A stretch of DNA of 64,000 nt from the NCBI RefSeq assembly GCF_032062135.1, contig NC_092861.1, forward strand, positions 114,477,565 through 114,541,564. Direction: 5' to 3'. Shown here in pieces: positions 21,620 to 31,140 of this stretch. The translations under genes and the position numbers were made by a program. The DNA comes from Pyxicephalus adspersus. Lineage: Eukaryota > Chordata > Amphibia > Anura > Pyxicephalidae. Under the pieces are notes generated by a model. That model made no database searches. It was not told the DNA's origin and was given only the letters and a program-made list of their open reading frames with translations. Position 1 is the stretch's first letter, and every line of letters starts with the position of its first letter.

Positions 21620-24600
21620 GTGTCACTAAAATATGTATTTAAACAAGCAACTAAACAGAAAGCAAACTAACCATTTGTAGGGTTGTTCTAAATGGAATTG
21701 TACTGAAAAAAATGTTAGTAAGGCAAAGGAGACACTTGTATGTGTAGAGTTTATTAGAGATTTAAACTTTAGTAACTACGTACAGAGACCAGAGTGGGTT
21801 TCTGCATAAATCATCTTTATATTTTTTTAAGGTTATGGCCTTTAGACCAAAGCTTTGCACGTAATACTGAACCTTACCCTGTGAACAGGCAGAAGTGTTA
21901 ATACAATAAAGCATCCAGTTTACATGACTTTTAGCTGCCACACTACTTAGAGTTGCTGCATAAGGGTTAATGTGAATCTCAGGCTGCAGAATATGTCTGA
22001 CTGCCAAAAGGTTTATTTAATTTATGTCTGGTTGTTGTTGAATATTTACCACAGTTATGCAACCAGCTCTTCTCAACAGGCCTACAATCCTGTTTAAAAA
22101 TCAGGTTTACCTCTGCCCACTGCCGAATCCATCTACCACCCTCACCCAGGTTTCAACATTCAGTAAAACAACCAATCTGCCCATGACAATTGCATGATAT
22201 GGCAGGAAGGTGAGCATTTCTGCAAACAGTCTATCTCCAGGTCACATCTGGTTGCAAAAGTACCTTGAAATAAGCATTTTGAATGTAATGTGTTCATGTA
22301 TATATGTTATTTATTATGTTCAGAGCATGTTTTTATTTTAGTCAAATAAATATGAAATATTGAATATGAACATGTCCAAGTAAGTGGAAATCTGCTTTGC
22401 ACATGTTTACTTGGCTAATCGTAGTATGAAATTAAAAGAGCTCAATACTAAGCCCATATTGCACACACAAAGATGAATGATTTAGAAGACACACATTCAC
22501 ATAGTTGTGAATGGTGGCCCCGATAGCATGCTGCTTTATTTTGCAATGAAAAAAAATTATTGCAATTGAGTAAGTAGGGTCCACATATACATACTGTTAC
22601 TACAAATATCTGGTATACATCAAAACATTTATATAAAATCACCAAGCATCGATCTTGAATTATAAATAAAAAAAATTACAAAAAAATCAGCATGTATATG
22701 ACAGTGCTTTTGAATAATAAAATGTGATACACTCATTTGTTGGTAGAAACGTGTCAAAATAACTTTTATTGGCATGATTTTTGAGTTTAACACATTGGAG
22801 TTATAGGCTATTCCCTTAGTGGTTTATCTGCAGATGATACATACATAACCCCCCCCCCCTCGTGTTATAGTATTGTGCAGTAACAGGTTCCCTTAATGAA
22901 AACCTCAGAAGTCTGTTGGACCTCTAGTCTCCCTTGCAACATCCCTGAGCAAAGACAGTAAAGAAATTGCTCTACACTATTTAGAAATAATTTAGAAATA
23001 TTTGGAAGTGGTCAGAGCAGAACACTTTTAAGTTTAATGCACTGAAAACTAAGTTATAATCCTTCGTCCGTGCTCTCGTGGTGTTCACTATTTATTTTGA
23101 AGTTACTTTTTTGTAAAGCGGGTTTTGGAGGGGAACAAATCCTTGCTTATAGAAGTGATCATCATGTTACATAGAAATGATCTGAGCACCTGAAAAACTG
23201 CTCCACCAATTATATGTTCTGAAACTCAACCATTATTCACAATGTCACAATGACTCCCGCAGTACACAAGCTCAAATGTTTCTTTCAAACTGAAACTTTC
23301 TTGCTCTCACTGAACAATCCAGTTTCTCTTATTCTTGATGCTTTCTTCATTTGTCTTTCCTCATGACTGATGTTAAAGAGCGTTTCAGTAAATGTGCTGG
23401 TAAAGCAAAAATTCATGATACCACTACTATTCTGAGTATTCCAGCAACCACACTGAACCACTAAATAGGCACTCCAGCCATAGCTAGATGGGCAAACATA
23501 AAACACGGAACATATAAAAGTGGTATTGCCAACTGACTAGTAATATGATGTCATTTTGTTAATAAAACCCTCTGTGGGTTGCTAGTGCTGCCATTGTCTC
23601 TGCTCATTGTTGGAGCAATTTACCCCATAATAAATTTACATTATCTAAAGAATATAGGCGCATTTAGGCATAAATATTTTTAAACCTTTATGTGTTCATG
23701 TTCATCTAAATTAAAAGATATATCAAATGTTAAATCTCTGTTGTGCACAGTGAAAAAAAAAACATCCATATCTAATAAACCCAAGAGAACTCCTAACTAA
23801 TCACTAAGCAACTCTACTGCTGTGAAATAAAAAACAAACACAGGCACTGTAAGGTCGCTCCGGATAAATAAATGTGTTACGTATATAAACCTAATATGGT
23901 TTTACCTATTATGATTACCTATAATGTAATCATATTTGATATTCGGTATAATTTTTTGGTGCCAGTCTCTCTTGTCACTGGTGTCATAGTCCATCCACAG
24001 GAGTCAATGTCTAGCTATTGCTTTCCAATCTAGTTTAAACAACTGATAAATTGTGCAAAACAATGGAAGCAGTAACGCTGATATGTAACATCAACACATA
24101 TGCTATGCTTTTATTTGCAGGTAAGGAGATTTGCTCAAAGCAGTGACATTCCTCAACACATGTGAAGAGCCTTCCCTACAAATTCCTTCCCTAACAAAAG
24201 AGCTGCGTTAACCCTTTTTCAGGCTAAACAGGATTTGTGTTCATGGTGAGTAGCAGCATCGTGACCTGAATAGGATAGAATGCTGGCACACAACCACTGT
24301 GTAAAATTTCAACTTACAGAGCAGAAAGTTCCCATCAAGGATCCTGCAGTCTCAGGCATTTTTGAGGCTTTAGATGCTGTAGTTCATGAATTGTTTTTGT
24401 TAGTTTTCATCACCAAGACACTGATGGGTTTATCTGTAAAGTGGAATATTAAAAAAGTTAGTTAGTTTATACACAAGTCTAGAAACAAGCTGCATTCATA
24501 ACAGGAAAACACATCTTGACAGCTGCTAAAACTTGCTCTGATCCTGGATAATCGACATAATCAGCAATCCGGTCAGAGTCTACGGAAGCCGTGCAAAGTC

Positions 24601-25150
24601 TCAATTGCAACTAATACTTCTCCACTCGCTGAATGAGATCCAAGGTCTTTGTCTGGTGCCAATAGAAGAAAAGCGTGATGCAATTTTTTAGGTTGGACTT
24701 CTAATTGCAAGCCTATCAGCACATATTTACATTTATGGTGACCAATGTCTTGAAATGCTGCTACTACACTGTTTATTTTTTTTTCAGATATTTAATAGAT
24801 ATTTTATAGGAATAAAAATACATTTAAAGCATGTTTACCCCAGAAATGTGTGTGTGGCTGATCTATTTAAAAAGCACAAAAACATCAACATACAATGAGA
24901 ACAGTTTACTATATTATTTTAAATATTAGTAGCCCTGAAGCTATAAACATAAAACAATACACTTAGGGTGTATTTATAAACAATTTACATAGTGGTGTGT
25001 TCAATGTAAGTGTACGTTTTATTACAAAATTGTGAAATGTACTAAAAAGTTAACTAGAAGTGGACAAATGTACTTTATTTAAATAAAGGGTATTAAATAG
25101 ACATGGGTGATTGTACTGATACATCAGTTCACAAAAAGATTTCATTCTTA
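21620..25150. other. region between gene heads, no recognised element
   Basis: AT-rich sequence between the first seen GNPAT-like exon and PHF10. No exon, RNA gene or clear repeat recognised apart from a short poly-C run near 22850. The missing GNPAT-like first exon may lie here or further right. Confidence 0.35.
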
Positions 25151-25155
25151 AATTG

Positions 25156-25236
25156 TCCACTAGATGGTGTTGTGTTAATTTTCATTCACAATGAATTACT
25201 ATCATATATGAAAACTATACTGCATCATCTAGTGGA
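25156..25236. repeat. 81-bp mini inverted repeat
   Basis: TCCACTAGATGGTG at the left and GCATCATCTAGTGGA at the right are near-perfect inverse copies around a short AT-rich centre. Confidence 0.65.
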
Positions 25237-25974
25237 AGACTTGAAAATGACACAAGCTATTAAACCAATTCATCTGAATGTTTGCCCCTCTCTGCCCAAT
25301 ACAGTACTAGATTTTCTCATCTCCATTTAACATTTAAGTACTCTTGTCTCTCCAAGATCACACACAATGTTGAACAAATCGCTATGCAAATTGTTTTTAA
25401 ATATACCCCTAATAATATGTAGATGGAACAATGTCATAAAAACAAAGCTAACATCCAGGTTTATCTACAGTGAAAGGAGTCTTGCAGTTCTTAGGGTCTT
25501 GCTATACCCATTCCAGGTTTTCAGGTTCAAACAAACACATTTAAACCTCTGCACAATTATTTAAAAAAACTTGTCATTTTTAAAGAATTTTAGTTTTCTT
25601 TATTATTTTAATTTTAAAGAAACTCATCAATTACAAATGCTTTTATGTATACAAATTATAAACAACTGACAAAGAGATCCTACCTGAAAGAGCTTCACCT
25701 AAATACTCCACAACTTACCTCTACCCCTCCTGTCCACCGCTCACCTCAGTGCTTCTTGTCCACCATGCTGACCTTTGCACTCATCATCTACCAAGGGTCA
25801 TCTCTGCATCCTATTTCCCACACACCACTTATAACCTCTGCAACTTAACCCTCTTCAAAACTGACTAACTATGGTGGAAGGAAATATATACAATGGGTGG
25901 GCAGGCAACAAGGGCAACCCACACATATGAACGTCCAATGGCAAGGTGTTAGGTGATGTGCAGAATTGCTTTTA

Positions 25975-26490
25975 ACCCGTTCAGGGATTGAGTACAGGGG
26001 TACATAAAACCCCTTACTCATTCCCTGAAAGGGTTCAAATATGTGTAAAAAAATTAGACGAGGCTTTAGTTTTAAAGTATTTTATTAAAGGTGTGTGTGT
26101 TTGTGTATTTAAACTTTTTTTTTTACAGGTTATGCCACAATGACAGGATGATTCCCACGGCTGCTTCATTCATAACATGAGCACGGCCGTGGGAATCCTC
26201 CTGACAGTGAGGGATCCCTGGGCACTGAGGGTTGAATGAGGACAAGGCTCCCCATTCACCTCTAGTGCTTTGTGATTGGCTGAGAAAAAGGAAACCTGAC
26301 ACCAGCTCTAGCGTCATCAGGATTTCCCTTTCCTCAGCCAATCAGGGAGCGGAACAATCAGCGGAGCTTTGCTATGCTGACAGCTCCGTTCCCCTGATTG
26401 ATCCCACAACCCTAGAAGAACTGTGACATGTTCTGTATCTGTAGCACATAATACAGCTCCTCTAGGGCTGCGGGAATAATCAGGGGAGCA
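25975..26490. mobile_element. family D foldback element, partial copy
   Basis: It opens with the same terminal hairpin as 5251 (aacccgttcagggattgagt, then cattccctgaaagggtt) and follows it through ggttatgccacaatgacagg and gtgattggctgag. The far terminal hairpin is missing. Confidence 0.65.
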
Positions 26491-26519
26491 AAGCCGTCAC
26501 GGACACAGTGAAGCACCTG

Positions 26520-26757
26520 CAATGAACGTTCGTTCATCGCGCACGCTCACGATCACTGAACGATCGTACACACGTTAGATAGCAAACGATCGTCCGCCAA
26601 TCAGATCAGCCGTTACGGTCGTTCAATCCTCGTTTGTTGGTGTCGTTGATCAGTCGTTGGTCACCATTTTTGTGAACGATTTTCGACCGATCGGTCGTTC
26701 TTCGTTTGTTTCCAACACTAATTACACTAAGTATTGGAAGTGTGTATGCAGCTTTAG
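26520..26757. repeat. family A miniature element, partial
   Basis: Rich in aacgatcgt palindromes and ending gtgtgtatgcagctttag. The left terminus is not clear. Confidence 0.5.
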
Positions 26758-27595
26758 TGACCCTGCAGTCTGCTCAGAGGTTCTGAAGGAGAGAGATACA
26801 AAATTAAGAAAAGATACAAATGTATACATCCCAGCACTGAGCTTGCAAGCCAAGAATCACTGATAGCTCTCTGCACAAAAACTGGACTGAACTGCTGTGT
26901 GATGACAGCTAGGCAGACGGAAAGGGAAAACAATGTGTAGACTTTGCTGGGTAGCTGCCAGGTCCCTGTTTAAAAATGGCACTCTCCTGTCCTTCCCTGT
27001 CCAGCCCTGACCATGTAGATTGAGCTACTACAGGTACAGCTATAAAAATTAGCTACTGGTAAAACGTATAAACGTATACCATATTCAGAGAAATCATAAC
27101 TGCCAACATCCTTTATACCATGCTTTAAATTCAATTCATATTCAAAATATACATTCAAGTAAGGATATTGTAATAGGAATGGCAAAAACTACTACCATTT
27201 TGTGGTACAATGTACTTGTAACCGATCAGTTGTTGAATTAATCATCTCAACATAAAATTACACAGCCTGTCTCCCCAGCTCCTAAAGCTAGTGATTGCCT
27301 GAAACCTGTAGAGAAAAGGTAAATGGGTGTACAAGGGAAACCCCAATAGGGGAATTTAGTTGGTGGCTCATGTTTTTTTTATGTTTTTATCTTGTGAAAA
27401 TTCAATATTAACACTATGAAATAAAGTACATTTTATTATATGTCAAAATATTTTTTAGTTTTGTTGTTGGCTTATAATGTCCCAAAAATTGGTGTTCTTC
27501 ACCTAATGTTCTCTCTATGCTTAATTGGGATGTGGCCGGCTGGAAAATGTTTACAGGTTGGATGTTTATGTTTATGATATCCCCCAAAACCAAAA

Positions 27596-27829
27596 CTAAG
27601 GCTATGTACACACAAGTCGGATGATGACCACCATTTGTCTTGGGCGAGAAATTGACATATATACAGCAGTTGCCTGATGTGGTTCATGGATCCATCAGGA
27701 CGGTTCCACAAGAAACTGATTGGGACGCTGTATAACGCTAATTTATTCATCTGTGACTCCTTTTTACTAGAAATGAACATGGAAGATAGTTTCCAGCGAC
27801 AAAAATGTTACTTGTTTATGCAGCCCAAG
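27596..27829. repeat. family A miniature element
   Basis: Left end ctaaggctatgtacacacaa and right end acttgtttatgcagcccaag are degenerate inverse copies. The interior has the shared atggatccatcaggacgg motif. Confidence 0.6.
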
Positions 27830-28045
27830 AATTCATATAATAATACCCAGCACGCCCCACTAAACAAAAACAAATAAATAGCTAATAATAACTATTGCAA
27901 ACCCTGCCACTAACTCTACATTCACCTGTCCTTGTTCAATTCCAGTGCCAACATTTTCACCTAGTCCTCTTCCAGGTTCTCAATTTTTTACTATTAGTTT
28001 ATTTTAATTTTATTATGTTAGTGTGAAGCAAAAACATGACAATAC

Positions 28046-28347
28046 CAAGGACTACATACACACAAGTATACAATGTGAGAATCTGATGTGTGTACAGTGG
28101 CCATCCGACGTCGTTCATGCATCCGTCCTGGCGGATCCATGAACAATGGAAGACGAAGGACCACAATGGAAATTAAGGGAGGAGAGTGAAGGGGGTGCCT
28201 CTCACTCGTTCACCCCCCTCCCTTATCCATAGAAAGGAATGGTGCTGTATATACAGTGCTCATTCATTCTTTCCATTTTTTGTTGTTGGAAGCAATTGTG
28301 AAAGATCGTTTCCAATTACAAAAATCTAACCTGTATACGCAGTCTTA
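28046..28347. repeat. family A miniature element
   Basis: Left end caaggactacatacacacaa, right end cctgtatacgcagtctta. The interior shares ccatccgacgtcgttcatgc and tggcggatccatgaac with the copies at 27.6 and 47.3 kb. Confidence 0.6.
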
Positions 28348-28859
28348 TATAGAGCTCATAATGATACTAGATACCCTACTATGCCAAACATAATATAGGA
28401 TTCATAATAATTGCTAACCCTGGCCCACTATTATAGAGCTCAGAGTAATAAGTCCCACCTCATGACAAAACCAATACACAGTTCACAATTATCATTATTA
28501 ATGATAGCAAAAGCTGATAGAACCATGAGCTGCGCATGGATTAGATGGATTTGCACATGTGCAGCCTGGAATGATGGAACACAGGGTCCCTGGTGGAGGA
28601 GAGGAACCCAGGGAGATTTGTACATCAAGCAGGGTGACCGGATTTATACTTTTTTTCTCCCCTAGGCCAGGAGTTGTGTTTTTTTATGCTGCCTATTCTT
28701 CTGCAGTATAAAAACACAAACCTTCTTTGGACCCCATCAACACTACAATGAATACCAGGGAAATTTGTTTCATCTGACAGATAGCCAAGGTAGACATGTT
28801 CTCATGGCTATACCTTCAGGTCCCTCCATCTCAGCATTCCTGGGAAATTAGGGTTACAA

Positions 28860-29390
28860 AAGAGGTAGGCAAACTCTGGCCTTTAGGATGGATACGGCCT
28901 AGTCAGTATTCCAGTCTGGTCTAACGCCCCCCTAGTTATTTATTGTTGGATCTGGCCTAATTGAATTGTCGCATTATTACGAGTTCCCGTGATATCATCC
29001 AGTTCCTGCACAGTAACCCCAATTACTATGCCTAAAGAGCAGAAGCAACACGCAGGTACCAGACTCTGGAAGGTTGACCTCGAACGTCGTGTCTTCAACC
29101 CCGAATGGACTGACAAATTATTCTTTGTCCAACGCGGCAACAAAGCCCTGTGTTTGATGTGCAACAACACCAACAGCACTTTCAAGTGGTCAAATCTCAA
29201 GGGGCATTTCGATGCCAAGCATGCGCAGACGTACAGAGACTATACCTCGGATGAGCCGAAGACTGAGCCTGCTCGCTTCCAGTCACAGTTGGAAAAACTC
29301 TTTTCCTTGGACACCTTGTTTCTTCTGGCCTAGTGTGCCTTCGTGACCTCCTGAAATGGCCTAGTAGTCCAAAAAGTTTGCTGAACCCTG
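28860..29390 (+). mobile_element. hAT element, 531 bp, retaining a zinc-finger ORF
   Basis: Termini aagaggtaggcaaact and, reverse-complemented, cagggttcagcaaact are hAT-type inverted repeats. The flanks ggttacaa (28852-28859) and ggttagaa (29391-29398) are an 8-bp target duplication with one mismatch. The element is far too short for a whole transposase but carries the N-terminal ORF listed next. Confidence 0.8.
29028..29333 (+). CDS. 101-residue BED-type zinc-finger fragment of a hAT transposase
   Basis: An open frame from ATG to TAG inside the hAT element. It reads KVDLERRVFNPEWTDKLFFV, then C-L-M-C and H-x4-H ligands in NLKGHFDAKH, then a short tail. This is the N-terminal DNA-binding part of transposases related to the one domesticated in GTF2IRD2. 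The catalytic RNase H-like and dimerisation domains are absent, so it cannot transpose itself. Whether it is expressed is unknown. Confidence 0.6.
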   Translation: MPKEQKQHAGTRLWKVDLERRVFNPEWTDKLFFVQRGNKALCLMCNNTNSTFKWSNLKGHFDAKHAQTYRDYTSDEPKTEPARFQSQLEKLFSLDTLFLLA

Positions 29391-30023
29391 GGTTAGAAGA
29401 AGGTAAGTGACTAGCTATGTGTAGGCCAGCTATGGGATTCAAGGAAGGGAAGCGGACAGTTATGTGTAACAGGGCAGTGCGTTATAATGGGAAGAGTTTT
29501 TTATGTTGCAGCAATGCCATAATGATTATTTTTAGGGAATGTTACCCACAATTATCTCCAACTTGCAATTTTGTTTATCTCCACATACCAGAGAAATGGG
29601 GGTTCAAATATTGTACGTGGACAGTTATGCAATTAGGACAGATGTTTGTCTCAACATATTATTAGGCAGCATGGTGTCTGTTATTGTATAAAATCCTCAC
29701 TGAGTTAATCACAAACAAAGAAAAAAAAACAAAAAACTAGACATTCATTACCTTCTGGAGCAAGCTTTGCTTTGATATGCAAAAAGAAACAACTGCAGAG
29801 CGTGTCAATAAAGAGTTACAAGATGTTGCAAAAGAGCTCAGTCTCTGTTTTAAGTCATGCAAACGGCCACCCTCCCACTATCAAGCCTCTGTCTTGCACA
29901 CAAGGGTGGAGCAGGGAAGCCCCATTCGTATGTAGGAGTCGTCTGTATGATGGATATTCTTAACTCGAGGACTACCTGTATTCACTGATATGACTGCATT
30001 AATATTATTATTACTATTATTAA

Positions 30024-30174
30024 CCACCTAACCGATAAGCCCGACCTTGGTACGGGCTAAAAAAAGTTATTAAAAATTTTCGATAACCCCGAACTTTTCT
30101 CAGTGTATGTAAATACAAAAACCTGTAACGCTTTTTGGAACAGAAATCTAGACCTCAGTGTAACGCCCAGGTGG
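30024..30174. repeat. TTAA-flanked miniature inverted-repeat element
   Basis: Both borders are TTAA (30020-30023 and 30175-30178), and the termini CCACCT and AGGTGG are inverse copies. TTAA target sites are typical of piggyBac-type elements. Related termini occur at 39582 and 59733. Confidence 0.7.
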
Positions 30175-30178
30175 TTAA

Positions 30179-30312
30179 TAAACAGAATTTATATAGCGCC
30201 AACATATAAGGCAGCGCTGTACAATAAATAGGGGTAGCAAATGACAGACAGATACAGACAGTGACACAGGAGGAGAAGAGGACCCTGCCCCGAAGAGCTT
30301 ACAATCTAGGAG
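30179..30312 (-). repeat. short interspersed repeat, reverse orientation
   Basis: Reads (reverse) ctcctagattgtaagctctt, cggggcagggtcctc and ggcgctatataaattctgtt. This 3'-end sequence is common in frog and fish genomes. Other copies: 30487, 31404, 42355 and 57178. Confidence 0.7.
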
Positions 30313-30486
30313 AGATTGTATGTGACATGCAGTCCATTTATTTGTATGGGCTGCATAATGCACCGATGACCCATATTGTATAATAGGGTGCATTACAAAG
30401 CATGATATCATATTCCTATATTACAACTGAAACGTATGACTTTTACCAAGGTGCCATTCAAAATGAATGACACAACATTCATTACC

Positions 30487-30625
30487 ACAGAACAATCACT
30501 TAGATTGTAAGCTCTTCGGGGCAGGGTCCTCTCCTCCTCCTGTGTCACTGTCTGTCATTTGCACCCCCCATTAAATGTACAGCACTGCATAATATGTTGG
30601 TGATATATAAATCCTGTTTATTAAT
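30487..30625 (+). repeat. short interspersed repeat, forward orientation
   Basis: cttagattgtaagctcttcg, gggcagggtcctctcctcct, ataatatgttggtgatata and a TTATTAATATTAA tail. It is the inverse of the copy at 30179-30312. Confidence 0.7.
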
Positions 30626-30835
30626 ATTAATATTGTACATAGGTCTTTAGGGTTTACCATGTAACAAACTTTTTTTTTTTAATTTAGCAACAATGTCACT
30701 TTAACAAACACACATTTTGTAAGTTCACAGCTGCGAATTCTGTGTAATAACACTATACAGCCATGACCACCCATCTCTCTATGACATGTAACCAAAACTT
30801 CCTTCATCCTCCCCTCACACACAAATCTATGTAAA

Positions 30836-30968
30836 ATGGCGGGCTCTCCGCCTGCAACCCGGCCAATGGGCCGGACTATGGGCGGTGTCATTCCCAATAA
30901 GACGTGTCTCCATGGAGCCCGCGTGTTTTGGGCGTGGCCTTGTGCTGTGAGATGTAATGTGTGGTGAG
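30836..30968 (+). other. possible upstream ORF in the PHF10 leader
   Basis: An ATG in good context (gtaaaATGG) opens a 43-codon frame ending in TGA at 30966. It is out of frame with PHF10. It matters only if transcription starts upstream of it; the same bases also read as a YY1 site. Confidence 0.25.
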
Positions 30969-31065
30969 TATGGCTTCTGTTAGTGATAGGCGGGAATACG
31001 TGCTAGGGGCGTGGTTTTCTTCATCCTGGGCTCCCGTTGTTGTGATTTCATGTGCTGACTTAAAT

Positions 31066-31140
31066 ATGGCCGCCGTGTTGTCGCCGATGAGGCCTCCGTG
31101 CGATAGTGACCCGTCCACCCCCGCTCCCCCCTCTCTGAAG
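31066..31140 (+). CDS. phf10: PHF10 exon 1 (coding part)
   Basis: There are 25 codons from the ATG in aaatATGG, ending in phase 0 at donor gtgaga. It encodes [20 protein letters not shown], matching human ALSPRPCDSDPATP. It lies at the 3' edge of the CpG-rich promoter block. Confidence 0.93.

Noticed and set aside
24318..24335. Minus-strand ATG followed by six codons and a gtaagt donor, in the right phase for a GNPAT-like first exon
   Set aside because: Only six codons, weak start context, no promoter features nearby. Chance is as likely.
30679..30897. Minus-strand ORF of 72 codons next to the PHF10 promoter as the missing GNPAT-like first exon
   Set aside because: No donor in phase 0 within the frame and no resemblance to a GNPAT N-terminus. 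It is open because the region is CpG-rich.
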